From Campylobacteraceae bacterium (GTDB taxonomy: Bacteria; Campylobacterota; Campylobacteria; Campylobacterales; Sulfurovaceae), in assembly GCA_027035765.1 (NCBI GenBank), contig JALVUD010000036.1, positions 1 through 64,000 on the forward strand: DNA of 64,000 nt, in the 5' to 3' direction. Positions 18,017-28,516 of the stretch are shown in pieces. The number at the start of each line of letters is the position of its first letter. Within the stretch, counting starts at the first letter, position 1. The position numbers and the translations under genes are program-made. The notes under the pieces are model-generated. The model ran no database searches. It was given only the letters and a program-made list of their open reading frames with translations, and was not told the DNA's origin.

Positions 18017-19424
18017 TGAGATAACAGTTCTTTCCTTTCCTTTTGGCCCGATACATTGTCATATCCGCCTGCCGCAGCAGGCTGTCAAGGTGGAGCTCTC
18101 CTTGCGGAATGAGCACCACGCCGATGCTGGCGGTGACACTGCAGAGATGTCCTTCGGCACGGACGGGGCGGGCAATGACGTTCAGGATGCGATTCAGGAT
18201 CTCCTCCATCTCTTCCCGTCGACGGATATGGTTGAGAATCAGCAGGAACTCGTCTCCCCCCAGGCGAAGCAGGACATCGTCGGGACGCAGATGGCGTCGG
18301 ATCCGATAGGCGGTCTCCCGCAGCACCAGATCTCCTACCGCATGACCGTAGCTGTCGTTGATGGCTTTGAAATGGTCCAGATCGATGTAGCAGAGGGCGG
18401 AGAGGCTCTGTTCACGTTCGAGGAGTTCGAGACTCTGCTGCAGCTGTGTCTCAAGATGATTGCGGTTGAGCAGGCCGGTAAGGGGGTCGAAGTGGGCCAT
18501 TTTCAATTCGGCCAATGCCTCCTCCTTCTCCCGAAAGAGGGTCCCGATGATTAGAACGAGAAGCAGAACGCTCAGGATGAAAAAATTGAGATTGAGCAGG
18601 TTGCAGCTGAGGTCCTCCTCGCGGACGAAGATCCCCAAATGGTAGTGGACCATCACCAGGCTGCTGAGGGCCAGGGCTACTCCGCCGCTGAGAGCGTAGG
18701 TGAGATTGACAGTGCCGAGCTGGATCAGCAGCGGCAGGGTTACCAGCATCAGGAGGGCGAGACTGTGCATCCCGATGGTAACTTGCAACAGGTAATTCAG
18801 CAGGGTGAAGGCGGCAACGATGAGAAGGAGTATCGGTATCCGGATGCGGCGATAGTCGGTTCGCAAAAAGAGGAGCAGCGGGGTCAGCAGCAGTTGGCCC
18901 ATGGTATTGCCGAACCACCAGTAGACGAGGTTGCTTCGAAAGAAAGCGTTGTCCGTCTCTTGGGTTAGATAGAGGATACCGTTGCCCAGCAGAGAGCTGA
19001 AGGGCTGAAGGATGAAGAGGATCATTCCCACCAGCAGCAGAATATCCCGGACACTCCGCAAGCGAATATCGAGCCTGAGCTCTCGGGCCAGCAGAAAAGC
19101 CAAACCTGCCTCGGCACTGTTGACCAGAGAGATCCCCAGAGCGGGAAGAGGATGGAGTCCCGCATCCAAAGCCAGGAGCAGCTGACCCAGAAAGATCCCG
19201 GGAATGATTCTCGGACCGTAGACCAGGACGGCCGCCAGAGCGAATCCCTCAGGCAGAAAGGCGGTCAAGGTGACGATCTTGGCCTGGTAGAAGACGGCGA
19301 AGCTGAATTTGCCGGCGACATAGTAGAGCAGAGCCAGTCCCAGGATGCGGACCGCCGTCTTCTTCCGGAGATCCTGAAGAGAGGAGAGACCTCTTTCCCG
19401 GATCCCAGGGTTCGGATTCATCAT
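17976..19424 (-). CDS. MASE1-like membrane sensor with GGDEF domain (diguanylate cyclase)
   Basis: 8 TM N-terminus then HFDPLTGLLNRNHLE and LLRLGGDEFLLIL. Confidence 0.88.
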   Translation of the reverse strand: MMNPNPGIRERGLSSLQDLRKKTAVRILGLALLYYVAGKFSFAVFYQAKIVTLTAFLPEGFALAAVLVYGPRIIPGIFLGQLLLALDAGLHPLPALGISLVNSAEAGLAFLLARELRLDIRLRSVRDILLLVGMILFILQPFSSLLGNGILYLTQETDNAFFRSNLVYWWFGNTMGQLLLTPLLLFLRTDYRRIRIPILLLIVAAFTLLNYLLQVTIGMHSLALLMLVTLPLLIQLGTVNLTYALSGGVALALSSLVMVHYHLGIFVREEDLSCNLLNLNFFILSVLLLVLIIGTLFREKEEALAELKMAHFDPLTGLLNRNHLETQLQQSLELLEREQSLSALCYIDLDHFKAINDSYGHAVGDLVLRETAYRIRRHLRPDDVLLRLGGDEFLLILNHIRRREEMEEILNRILNVIARPVRAEGHLCSVTASIGVVLIPQGELHLDSLLRQADMTMYRAKRKGKNCYLITEALPVGQGEYP

Positions 19425-19612
19425 CGATGATACTTTACGACTAACGGATTCAGACAGATCTCTTTCACGACCCTATTCTCCTTCAGAAATAGAATCTTTT
19501 TTAAATCTAACACTTAGAGTATATTCCAATCTTAACATAATTTTTATGAAGAGAATAAAAATTATTGAAATGTAAACAGTTTCTGAGGGAAGAGGAGGGG
19601 AGAAGGACCGGA

Positions 19613-20974
19613 TCAGACCGCCCCTTCGTCGATCATGGCATCAGCGACCCGACGGAAGCCGGCGATATTGGCTCCCATGAGCAGGTCCCCTTCGTGACCG
19701 AACTCCCGGGCGGTTTCATCGGCTGTTTCGAAGATGCTTTTCATGATGCCGAAGAGTTTGGTATCTACCTCGGCGAAGCTCCAGCGCTGCATACTGGCGT
19801 TTTGCGCCATTTCGAGCTGGCTGACGGCGACGCCTCCGGCGTTGGCGGCTTTGGCGGGCCCGAAGAGCACCTTGTGCTTCCGGAGATATTCGAGCGCTTC
19901 GGGCGTGGTGGGCATGTTGGCCCCCTCGTTGACCAGGCGGCAGCCGTTTTTGACCAGGTTCTTGGCGTCGACGAGGGTCAGTTCGTTTTGGGTGGCGCTG
20001 GGGAAGGCTACGTCACAGGGAATCGCCCAGACCGCATGGCCCCCTTCGGGGTACTGGTGGGCCGGGATATAGGTGGCGTCGGGATGGAGCTGGGCGTACT
20101 TCTCAAGGGATTTTCTACCCACCTCCTTGATCGCTTTGAGGGTCTTGACATCGATCCCCTTGGGGTGGTGGATGGTCCCCCGGCTGTCGGAGCAGGTGAC
20201 GGGGGTCGCTCCCATGCTCTTGAGCTTCTCGATCGTGTAGGTAGCGACATTTCCCGCTCCGGAGACGCAGCAGGTTTTGCCCTTGAGCTCATCGCCGTGT
20301 TTGTTGAGGATATGTTCGGCGAAATAGACCGATCCGTAACCGGTGGCCTCCCGGCGTCCGAAGGAACCGCCCCAGCCTATCCCTTTCCCGGTCACGGCCC
20401 CTTCGAAGGTTCCGGTGAGGAGCTTGTACTGGCCGAAGAGGTAGCCGATCTCCCGGGCACCGACCCCGATATCTCCGGCCGGGACATCTTTTGTCGTGCC
20501 GATATGGCGGTAGAGCTCGTTCATAAAGGCCTGGCAGAAGCGATTGACCTCGGCGTCGCTCTTGCCCTTGGGGTCGAAGTTGCTTCCCCCTTTACCCCCG
20601 CCGATCCCCAGGCCGGTGAGGGCATTTTTGAAGATCTGCTCGAAACCCAGGAACTTGACGATTCCGAGATTGACGGAAGGGTGGAAGCGCAATCCCCCTT
20701 TGTAGGGCCCCAGGGTGGAGTTGAACTGGACCCGGTAGCCCAGGTTGGTTCGGACCTTGCCGCTGTCGTCGATCCAGGTGACGCGGAAGATGATGGTCCG
20801 TTCCGGCAGGATCATCCGCTCCAGGATACTGTAGTCCCGGTATTTGTGCTCTTCCTCCAGCAGCGGAGTGAGACTCTCGAAGACCTCGGTGGCCGCCTGG
20901 TAAAACTCATCCTGACCGGGAGAACACTCCCGGATGAATTTCAGGACATCCTCGATGTACTCTTTGGCGCTCAT
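19613..20974 (-). CDS. gdhA: NADP-specific glutamate dehydrogenase
   Basis: RVQFNSTLGPYKGGLRFHPSVNLGIVKFLGFEQIFKNALTGLGIGGGKGGSNFDPKGKSDAEV. Confidence 0.96.
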   Translation of the reverse strand: MSAKEYIEDVLKFIRECSPGQDEFYQAATEVFESLTPLLEEEHKYRDYSILERMILPERTIIFRVTWIDDSGKVRTNLGYRVQFNSTLGPYKGGLRFHPSVNLGIVKFLGFEQIFKNALTGLGIGGGKGGSNFDPKGKSDAEVNRFCQAFMNELYRHIGTTKDVPAGDIGVGAREIGYLFGQYKLLTGTFEGAVTGKGIGWGGSFGRREATGYGSVYFAEHILNKHGDELKGKTCCVSGAGNVATYTIEKLKSMGATPVTCSDSRGTIHHPKGIDVKTLKAIKEVGRKSLEKYAQLHPDATYIPAHQYPEGGHAVWAIPCDVAFPSATQNELTLVDAKNLVKNGCRLVNEGANMPTTPEALEYLRKHKVLFGPAKAANAGGVAVSQLEMAQNASMQRWSFAEVDTKLFGIMKSIFETADETAREFGHEGDLLMGANIAGFRRVADAMIDEGAV

Positions 20975-21101
20975 TATGGGGATCCTTTGGAAGAAGTGGA
21001 TGGAGCCATTGTAGCACAAAGATCGGGAGTGAAGAGAGAATTTTCCGCTTGGAAAACTACGGCAATAAACAAGACTGATCCAGGTTGAGATCAGGTCTTG
21101 C

Positions 21102-22076
21102 TTAGTGTTCTTTCAGGAGCTTTGCCGCCTCTTTGCCGTGGTAGCTGATGATGAGGTCGGCACCGGCCCGTTTGAAGGCCAGGAGCGTCTCCATCATCAC
21201 CCGCTCATAGTCGATGACCCCCGCTCTGGCGGCCATCTTGAGCATGGAGTATTCGCCGCTGACGTTGTAGACCGCCAGGGGGAGGCGGCTGGCTTCACGG
21301 ATATCGCGGAGAATGTCCAGATAGGCCAGGCCCGGTTTGACCATCAGGATATCCGCACCCTCTTCTTCATCGGCCAGGCTCTCCAGGATCGCTTCGCGGC
21401 GGTTGGCGGGGTTCATCTGGTAGCTGCGGCGGTCACCGAAGCTGGGGGCGCTCTCGGCCACGTCCCGGAAGGGACCGTACCAGGCGCTGGCGAATTTGGT
21501 GGAGTAGCTCATGATGGGCAGATGCTCGTAGCCCGCTGCGTCCAGAGCTTCACGGATGGCGGTGATCATTCCGTCCATCATCCCGCTGGGGGCGATCATA
21601 TCGGCACCCGCCTTGGCATGGATCACCGCTTGTTTGCCGAGATTCACTAGGGTTACGTCGTTGTCCACGGTCTCGAGGACCGGATCGAGGATCCCGCAGT
21701 GGCCGTGGTCGGTGTATTCGCAAAAGCACAGATCGGTGACGACGAAGAGGTCGGGATGGGCCGCTTTGAGCTCCCGTACCGCCGTGGCGATGATCCCGTG
21801 TTCACAGAGGGCGTCCGAGCCGACGCTGTCTTTGACATCGGGGATACCGAAGAGAATCACGGCCCGAAGCCCCAGGCTTTTGAGTTCGTCGCACTCCTTG
21901 ATCGCTTCGTCGATGCTGAGTTGATAGACGCCGGGCATGGAGGCGACTTCGTTGCGGATTCCCTCTCCGCTGCGGATAAAGAGGGGGTAGATGAAATCGT
22001 CCGTGCTCAGGTGGGTCTCCTGGAGCAGATCCCGCAGGACAGGAGAGAGTCTTCGACGTCGGAATCGGGTGAACAT
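21102..22076 (-). CDS. hemB: Delta-aminolevulinic acid dehydratase
   Basis: [66 protein letters not shown]. Confidence 0.95.
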   Translation of the reverse strand: MFTRFRRRRLSPVLRDLLQETHLSTDDFIYPLFIRSGEGIRNEVASMPGVYQLSIDEAIKECDELKSLGLRAVILFGIPDVKDSVGSDALCEHGIIATAVRELKAAHPDLFVVTDLCFCEYTDHGHCGILDPVLETVDNDVTLVNLGKQAVIHAKAGADMIAPSGMMDGMITAIREALDAAGYEHLPIMSYSTKFASAWYGPFRDVAESAPSFGDRRSYQMNPANRREAILESLADEEEGADILMVKPGLAYLDILRDIREASRLPLAVYNVSGEYSMLKMAARAGVIDYERVMMETLLAFKRAGADLIISYHGKEAAKLLKEH

Positions 22077-22139
22077 TGGGCTTCCTTTGAAAGGTGTTTC
22101 GGTAATTTTACTCGTTTTTGTCTCTGGGGCGGCTTGGGG

Positions 22140-22145
22140 TATAAT
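22140..22145 (+). promoter_or_regulatory. TATAAT -10 element immediately upstream of ribA
   Basis: ggggTATAATgcccccATG. Confidence 0.5.
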
Positions 22146-22151
22146 GCCCCC

Positions 22152-22718
22152 ATGAAAAAAATCGAAATCTCCAATACCGCTACCCTGCCCACGCGCCACG
22201 GTACTTTCCGGATTCAGGCTTTTCGGGAAGGGGACAAAGAACACCTGGCTATGTTCACTGAACCGTTGCCTGAGGTCCCGCTGGTGAGGGTCCACTCCGA
22301 GTGCCTCACCGGTGATGCCCTGGGTTCGGTGAAATGCGATTGCGGTGAGCAGCTGCAGGCGGCACTGGATCAGATTGCCCGTGAGGGAGGCATGCTGATC
22401 TACCATCGGCAGGAGGGGCGCAACATCGGCCTGCTCAACAAGGTCAATGCCTACGCCCTGCAGGATCAGGGGCTCGATACCGTGGCGGCGAACCATCAGC
22501 TGGGATTCGCCGCGGATGAGCGGACCTACGAGATCGTGGAGACGATCCTGGAGCATTTCGGGATCACCCGGATGCGCCTGTTGACCAACAACCCCCGGAA
22601 GATCGAGTCACTGCAAAAGGTGGAGATCGTGGAACGTGTTCCCCTAGTCATCACGCCCAACCCCTATAATGAAAAGTATCTGCAGACGAAAAAAGAGCAG
22701 ATGGGACACCTGCTTTGA
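22152..22718 (+). CDS. ribA: GTP cyclohydrolase II
   Basis: [48 protein letters not shown]. Confidence 0.93.
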   Translation: MKKIEISNTATLPTRHGTFRIQAFREGDKEHLAMFTEPLPEVPLVRVHSECLTGDALGSVKCDCGEQLQAALDQIAREGGMLIYHRQEGRNIGLLNKVNAYALQDQGLDTVAANHQLGFAADERTYEIVETILEHFGITRMRLLTNNPRKIESLQKVEIVERVPLVITPNPYNEKYLQTKKEQMGHLL

Positions 22719-22734
22719 GTGCAACGTACTCAAA

Positions 22735-22767
22735 GAGTGAGGAGTGAGGAGTGAGGAGTGAGGAGTC
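22735..22767 (+). repeat. Heptamer tandem (GAGTGAG)4 overlapping the rsmG start
   Basis: Four exact GAGTGAG units plus GAGTC, preceded by hairpin TTTGAGT-N7-ACTCAAA. Confidence 0.9.
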
Positions 22768-23377
22768 TTTTCGAAAGCTTCTTCGACTGAAGTTGAACGA
22801 AGCCGGTCTGGAATATGACGAAACACTTCCGGAGCGGCTGGGGCGTTTCGCCGAGCTGCTGGGAGAATGGAACGCTATCCATAACCTGACGGCGGACGCT
22901 TCGCCGGAGGCGGTGGCGGCCAATGTGCTGGATTCCCTCTATCCGCTCATTTTTGTTGAAAAACCCGATTCGCTGCTGGATGTAGGGACGGGAGCGGGTT
23001 TTCCAGGGTTGGTTCTGGCGGCGGCGTGGCCGGAGGTGCCGACGGTACTCTGCGAACCGCTGAACAAACGGGCGGCTTTTTTGCGCTATGCGGCGCTGGA
23101 GATGGGCCTGGAGGAGGTGACGGTCGCCCGCAAACGGGTCGAGGAGCTCAGGCACTCTCCTTTCGGCCTCATCAGCTCCCGGGCGGTGACCGATACCGGT
23201 GTGCTTCTGAAACTGACATCGAAGCTGAGCGACACTCCTACCCGTTATCTCTTCTACAAAGGCAGCCGTCTGGAAGAGGAGATCGGCATCCTGCCGCCGG
23301 GGCTTCGGGCCGAGATCGTGGAGCGGGAGCCGAGGCGCTATCTCTATCTTCTGCCCGAAATCCAAAAATCGGTATAA
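22751..23377 (+). CDS. rsmG: 16S rRNA (guanine527-N7)-methyltransferase
   Basis: DVGTGAGFPGLVLAAAWP; LISSRAV; GTG start within the heptamer repeat. Confidence 0.85.
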   Translation: MRSEESFRKLLRLKLNEAGLEYDETLPERLGRFAELLGEWNAIHNLTADASPEAVAANVLDSLYPLIFVEKPDSLLDVGTGAGFPGLVLAAAWPEVPTVLCEPLNKRAAFLRYAALEMGLEEVTVARKRVEELRHSPFGLISSRAVTDTGVLLKLTSKLSDTPTRYLFYKGSRLEEEIGILPPGLRAEIVEREPRRYLYLLPEIQKSV

Positions 23378-23433
23378 ACGTGATATTATTCATAAACATC
23401 AATATCTGAGATGAGTTTTTAAAGGATAGAACA

Positions 23434-23775
23434 ATGAAAAAAAGAGACGATTTGGATCTGGAGCACTTCCGCAAACTGCTGGAGGCGGAACGTGAGCGCC
23501 TGCTCAAAGAGATCGACGGGGTCGCTGCCGATACTCAGGGGCTGGATGCCGCCGCGAGTGAAGCTGAGGACCGGGGTGATGTGGCGGAACTGGATGCTCA
23601 GAACGCTATCGATCAGCGTCTGCTGGAGGATCTGAAAGGTCAGCTCAAAGAGGTGGAGGATGCCCTGAAACGCATTGCAGAGGGGAGCTACGGAATCTGC
23701 GAAAAGACGGGCAAACCGATCCCCGTCGACCGGCTTGAGGCCTATCCCGCCGCCCGCACCCTCGCGGATGCCTAA
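23434..23775 (+). CDS. TraR/DksA family protein with degenerate zinc finger
   Basis: Coiled-coil N-terminus; GSYGICEKTGKPIPVDRLEAYPAARTLADA, one Cys retained. Confidence 0.75.
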   Translation: MKKRDDLDLEHFRKLLEAERERLLKEIDGVAADTQGLDAAASEAEDRGDVAELDAQNAIDQRLLEDLKGQLKEVEDALKRIAEGSYGICEKTGKPIPVDRLEAYPAARTLADA

Positions 23776-23790
23776 GAGAGCAGCGATACG

Positions 23791-24021
23791 ATGTGGTTGA
23801 AGCTGCTGATCATCGGAGGAATCCTTTACGCCCTCTATCGATTTGCGGGCGGCAGAATCCTCCCGGAGCGAAAAGATACCGGTCAGAAAGGCTCCGAGGA
23901 ACCCGGAGAAGAGGAGACGCTGGTGGAGTGCAGCAAATGTTCCACCTATGTCGTGAAGAAGGAGGCGATCTTTTACCATGGGAAATACTACTGCAGTGCA
24001 GAGTGCCTTCCCAAAAAATAG
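23791..24021 (+). CDS. Small membrane protein with CxxC...C zinc-binding-like C-terminus (PP0621-like)
   Basis: 76 aa; TM then VECSKCSTYVVKKEAIFYHGKYYCSAEC. Confidence 0.6.
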   Translation: MWLKLLIIGGILYALYRFAGGRILPERKDTGQKGSEEPGEEETLVECSKCSTYVVKKEAIFYHGKYYCSAECLPKK

Positions 24022-24051
24022 GATCCTGAACTTACCTGTCAAGGAGTAACA

Positions 24052-24438
24052 ATGTTGATCTTCGGCCATCCCTGGGTGGAGAGCCCCCGGTTCGTCAAAG
24101 TCTTTTCGCTGGAGGATATCGCCAGGACGCAGCGGGAGGATATCCTGCTGCTGGAGCCCCTCAGTGTCTCCATCGACCTGGCGAAGCATTGCCGGAAAAA
24201 CGGCCTCGCTTTTGCCGTGACCATCGGATCCCTCAAAGAGGCGCTTCTGGCCAACGCCCTGGAAGCGGCCTATGTCATCTGCCAGCATGAGCAGGCGATC
24301 GAAGTTCAGAAGATTGCCGAGGAGTATCTCTTCGATACCAAGATCCTGGTTTTGGTGGAGGAGGAGCGGGGAATCGAAACGATGGCCCGCTTCGGGATTG
24401 ACGGGGTGGTCTTCCCCGCCGCAATCGTTCAGATCTGA
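24052..24438 (+). CDS. Conserved hypothetical protein
   Basis: 128 aa ORF in tight operon context. Confidence 0.5.
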   Translation: MLIFGHPWVESPRFVKVFSLEDIARTQREDILLLEPLSVSIDLAKHCRKNGLAFAVTIGSLKEALLANALEAAYVICQHEQAIEVQKIAEEYLFDTKILVLVEEERGIETMARFGIDGVVFPAAIVQI

Positions 24439-25128
24439 ATGGAACAGGAGGGACTGCGTACGCCGCTGACCTGGGGTCTGATCGGACTCAGTCTTCTGGG
24501 ATACATCGCCGAGGGGCTCTGCGGCGGAGATTGGGGGACGATCGGCGGAAAGGCCCTGGTTGCCTGCGGCGGTCTCTACGGCCCTGCGCTTTTTGAAGGC
24601 GGAGAGTGGTGGCGGCTGTTGAGCGCCATGTTCCTCCACGGCGGTATCGAACATCTGGCGCTGAATATGATCTCCCTCTACATTGTAGGCCGGATCATGG
24701 AAGCCTACTTTCGCCCTCTGGACTATCTGCTGATCTACTTTCTCTCCGGAATCGGAGGATTTCTGCTCTCCCTCTCTTTGCATCCGGATACGGTGATCAT
24801 CGGTGCCAGCGGTGCAATCTTCGGGATCTTCGGGGCGCTGGGGGGATTCGCACTCTTTCATCGGGAGCGGCTGGGGAGTCACTATCATACGTTTCTGAAA
24901 GAATTCGGGATCATTCTCGGGCTGAACCTCGTTTTCGATCTGGCGGTCCCCGGGATCGATATGAGTGCTCATATCGGCGGCCTGCTTCTAGGGGGGATCG
25001 GCGGCTATCTGGCCAGCGGTCCCCGGCAGTTTTTCTATCTTTTTGTCGCGGGGGTTTCTCTCGGGATTCTGGCGGGAGCCCTCTGGCTTCAGGGGCACTT
25101 TGCCGGTTCATCGCTACGGTACTTTTGA
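24439..25128 (+). CDS. Rhomboid family intramembrane protease
   Basis: MFLHGGIEHLALNMISLY, GASGAIFGIFG, SAHIGGLLLGGIGG. Confidence 0.88.
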   Translation: MEQEGLRTPLTWGLIGLSLLGYIAEGLCGGDWGTIGGKALVACGGLYGPALFEGGEWWRLLSAMFLHGGIEHLALNMISLYIVGRIMEAYFRPLDYLLIYFLSGIGGFLLSLSLHPDTVIIGASGAIFGIFGALGGFALFHRERLGSHYHTFLKEFGIILGLNLVFDLAVPGIDMSAHIGGLLLGGIGGYLASGPRQFFYLFVAGVSLGILAGALWLQGHFAGSSLRYF

Positions 25129-25184
25129 AACCAAAGGGTTTCCGATGAGGGTTGGAATTTTTTGATCATCAGAAAGGAGGAGGA

Positions 25185-26657
25185 GTGAAAAAACATTGCA
25201 AAATCCTGGCGACAGTGGGACCGGCCTGTCAGACGGTAGAACGGTTGACGGCGATGATCCGGGCGGGGGTCAACCTCTTCCGGCTCAATTTCAGTCACGG
25301 CGACCATGCCTATCATCTCCAAAGCCTGGAAGCGATCCGGGAAGCTTCGCGCCGCACTGGACTCTATGTGGGAGTGCTGCAGGATATCAGCGGGCCCAAA
25401 GTCCGTATCGGCAAGCTGGAGAAGGATCTATTCCTGGAGGTGGGAGACCGGATCGAGTTCGTCCGGGAGGAAGTGGTGGGCCATTTCGACCGGCCCCATC
25501 ATCTGGTGGTGAGCCTCAACCATCCGGAGCTCCTGGACAGGCTCAAAGTGGGAGAGTTGATCTATCTTTATGACGGGATCATCTGTGCCCGGGTAGTGCG
25601 GGTCGGCAAAAGTGTGGAAGCGGAGGTGATCAGCGGCGGAATGCTCTCCTCCCGGAAAGGGGTCAACTTTCCCAATACCCGGCTGGATCTCGACATTCTG
25701 ACGGAAAAAGACAAAAAGGATATCGCCTGGGGGGTTGAGCACGGTGTCGATTTTATGGCGATCTCTTTTGTCCAGAAGGCTTCGGATATGGCTCGGGCGC
25801 GGGAGCTGGTGGCCTCCCTGGGCGGAAAGCAGGATCTCATCGCCAAAATCGAGAAGTTTGACGCCGTGGAGAATATCGACGCGATCCTGGAAGCGAGTGA
25901 CGGGCTGATGGTGGCACGGGGGGATCTGGGGATCGAGATCCCCTACTACCGGGTCCCGGAAGTCCAGAAGATGCTGATCCGCAAAGCCAACGAAGCCTCC
26001 AAACCGGTGATTACCGCCACCCAGATGCTGCTGAGTATGACCCATGCGGAGCGGGCCACCCGGGCGGAGATCAGCGATGTGGCCAATGCGGTGCTGGACG
26101 GCTCGGATTGTTTGATGCTTTCGGAAGAGAGCGCCATCGGGGAATTCCCGGTGCAGGCGGTAGAGACCATGAGTGCCACCATTCGCGAAGCGGAGTCGGT
26201 CTATCCCTATTTCAAGATCCATCAGTTTTCCTACCGCGACGAAATGGATGTGATCGACGAATCGGCGGTGAACCTGGTGGAGAATATCGAAGCGGCGGCG
26301 ATTCTGGCCATCACCAGCTCCGGCCAGTCGGCGCGGAAGCTCTCCCGCTACCGTCCGAAGCAGCCGATCTATGCCGTGACCCATGCGGAGGAGATCGCCC
26401 GGAAACTGACGATGGTCTGGGGGGTCGTCCCGGCTTTCCGCTCGGCGGCGGAGAGTGCACGGCAGATGATGATCGATGTGATCCGGCGCGGTCTGGAGCA
26501 GGGGGTGCTGAAGAAGGATCACAACTATGTGGTCACCGCCGGCGATCCTCCGGGCGTCCCCGGAACCACCAACATTATCCGGATTCTGCGCCATCACGAA
26601 CTGGAGCACTTCGCCAAATTGGCCCGGGAGAATCGGATCCCGAAAGATTGGGAGTAA
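25185..26657 (+). CDS. pyk: Pyruvate kinase (GTG start after aggaggag)
   Basis: KILATVGPACQTVERL, FRLNFSHGDHAYH, MVARGDLGIEIP, VITATQML. Confidence 0.93.
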   Translation: MKKHCKILATVGPACQTVERLTAMIRAGVNLFRLNFSHGDHAYHLQSLEAIREASRRTGLYVGVLQDISGPKVRIGKLEKDLFLEVGDRIEFVREEVVGHFDRPHHLVVSLNHPELLDRLKVGELIYLYDGIICARVVRVGKSVEAEVISGGMLSSRKGVNFPNTRLDLDILTEKDKKDIAWGVEHGVDFMAISFVQKASDMARARELVASLGGKQDLIAKIEKFDAVENIDAILEASDGLMVARGDLGIEIPYYRVPEVQKMLIRKANEASKPVITATQMLLSMTHAERATRAEISDVANAVLDGSDCLMLSEESAIGEFPVQAVETMSATIREAESVYPYFKIHQFSYRDEMDVIDESAVNLVENIEAAAILAITSSGQSARKLSRYRPKQPIYAVTHAEEIARKLTMVWGVVPAFRSAAESARQMMIDVIRRGLEQGVLKKDHNYVVTAGDPPGVPGTTNIIRILRHHELEHFAKLARENRIPKDWE

Positions 26658-26662
26658 CCCTT

Positions 26663-28183
26663 TTACTCCTCCGGCCCTATCACTTCATCGATCTCGCCGT
26701 TGCAGGACTCCTCCCATCCGTCGATCAGCACGATACTGATTCCTTTGGGAGTCTGGAGACTGTCGATCGCTTCGTGGGCCAGATAGAGCGGTCGATCACT
26801 GTAGATTCTCAGGGTGTTATCCTCCCAGGAGAAACGGATCTCGGCCCGGGAAGAGTTTTCGTGGAGGATTAGCGTCAGGGTATAGGCGAAGCTGAGCCAT
26901 TGGATCACCTCTTTGGAAGGGAGCAGGGGTTTGTAGCGCCGATAGAGGGGTTTGTAGTAGAGGGAGTCCCCTTTGGAGCGCATCAGCAGGGCGATGGTGA
27001 GCATCTGGGAGTGGGTGAAGCCGAAATTGAGTTCCTGCATGGCGATGTAGAAGGCGTGCTGGTGCTCTTTGTAGATGGTGAGCATCTTGCCGATGTTGGA
27101 GAGGCTCAGGGCATCGGAGAGCAGCTGTCGGTGTTCGGGCTCGCTTCGGTAGCGGTCGGTGATAGCCTGGAAGAGTCTTCGGCCGATAAGCTGTTTGTTT
27201 CCTTCGGGAAGATTCAGCAGATCGAAGCGGTCTTTGATACTGCGGAGGCTGGGGTTGACTCCCGGGGGAAAGCGCAGCCCGTCCCGACGCAGCAGATCAT
27301 GGAGAAAGACCCCCTCCCGCACGCCGACTCCACTGGTGAGGACCTCTTTGGCCTCCAGATGGCGCAGGACCTCCAGGAAGATGTGAGCCCCCTCCCGGAT
27401 CGTATCGAAACGGTTCTTTTTGATGGAGAGTTCACCCAGGCGTTCCATGGGAGCTTCGATGATCGCTTTGAGGTAACTTTTGTGTTCTTTGAGGGAGTAG
27501 CTGAAGGCGTGGATTTTATCGAAGGGATAGTCGCTCTCAATCATGATACCACGTGCCAGAGCCCGGGCGGTTCCGCCGATGCCCACGGCCAAGGTGCTGC
27601 GGAAGCTTTCCGGCAGGGACTCGAGGCGTCGGCGGATGTAGGCTCTGGCCTCTTTGAGACTGCGTCCCTGATCGGTAAATAGTTCCTTGAGCCGGACGGT
27701 TCCCAGATCCAGCGAGACCGTTTCGACGATACGACCGTCCCGGATCAGCGCCATATCGGTGGATCCGCCGCCGATATCCACGGTGATCCCTTCGTCGATC
27801 GGCAGCAGGTTCAAGGCTGCGATAGCCCCGTAACGGGCCTCTTTCAGTCCGTCGATGACCCGGATCTGCAAACCGAGGCGTTGACGGACAACCCGGAGAA
27901 AAGCCTCTCGGTTGGGGGCATCCCGCAGGGCGGAGGTGGCGACACAGTGGACTTTGTGGACTTTGTATTCTCTGAGGGTATGGGTAAAAGAGTGCAGCGC
28001 GCCGAAAGCGCGCCGGATCCCGGCAGGCTGGAGGCGTCCTCCCGCTTCGTAAGCTCCTTCACCGATACGGACGCGGCTCTTTTGCTGGACGATGAGGTGG
28101 AAGCCGTAGCGGCTGGTTCGCTGGAAGATCACCAGCCGAGCGGAGTTGGAGCCGATATCGATGACGGCGATACGTTTGGGCAT
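26663..28183 (-). CDS. Ppx/GppA family phosphatase
   Basis: MPKRIAVIDIGSNSARLVIF; TVDIGGGSTDMALI; GIGGTARALA. Confidence 0.88.
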   Translation of the reverse strand: MPKRIAVIDIGSNSARLVIFQRTSRYGFHLIVQQKSRVRIGEGAYEAGGRLQPAGIRRAFGALHSFTHTLREYKVHKVHCVATSALRDAPNREAFLRVVRQRLGLQIRVIDGLKEARYGAIAALNLLPIDEGITVDIGGGSTDMALIRDGRIVETVSLDLGTVRLKELFTDQGRSLKEARAYIRRRLESLPESFRSTLAVGIGGTARALARGIMIESDYPFDKIHAFSYSLKEHKSYLKAIIEAPMERLGELSIKKNRFDTIREGAHIFLEVLRHLEAKEVLTSGVGVREGVFLHDLLRRDGLRFPPGVNPSLRSIKDRFDLLNLPEGNKQLIGRRLFQAITDRYRSEPEHRQLLSDALSLSNIGKMLTIYKEHQHAFYIAMQELNFGFTHSQMLTIALLMRSKGDSLYYKPLYRRYKPLLPSKEVIQWLSFAYTLTLILHENSSRAEIRFSWEDNTLRIYSDRPLYLAHEAIDSLQTPKGISIVLIDGWEESCNGEIDEVIGPEE

Positions 28184-28190
28184 CGGAGGC

Positions 28191-28442
28191 TCAGTGCTCC
28201 TCCTGCAGCTGTTCGAATTTGAACTTGAGTTCCTCGGCACTCTCGACGTTGTCGGGGTCCGGGATAATACAGTCGACAGGACAGACGGCGATACACTGGG
28301 GCTCGTCGAAGAAACCGACACACTCGGTGCAGCGGTCGGGATCGATGATGTAGATAGGATCGTTCTCTTCGATCGCTTCGTTGGGACACTCTTCGCGACA
28401 GGCGTCGCAGGCAATGCATTCCTCGGTGATCAGTAGCGCCAT
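28191..28442 (-). CDS. 2[4Fe-4S] ferredoxin (YfhL type)
   Basis: CIACDACREECPNEAI, CTECVGFFDEPQCIAVCPVDCI. Confidence 0.9.
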   Translation of the reverse strand: MALLITEECIACDACREECPNEAIEENDPIYIIDPDRCTECVGFFDEPQCIAVCPVDCIIPDPDNVESAEELKFKFEQLQEEH

Positions 28443-28516
28443 TGTTCATCCTCGTAGGTGGATTTGATTTCCGAGTTATAGCCAATAGAACCTTAAGCGA
28501 AAGAGGCGAAGAGGAA

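Noticed and set aside
19565-21088. 507-aa plus-strand ORF antisense to gdhA
   Set aside because: Shadow ORF of glutamate dehydrogenase
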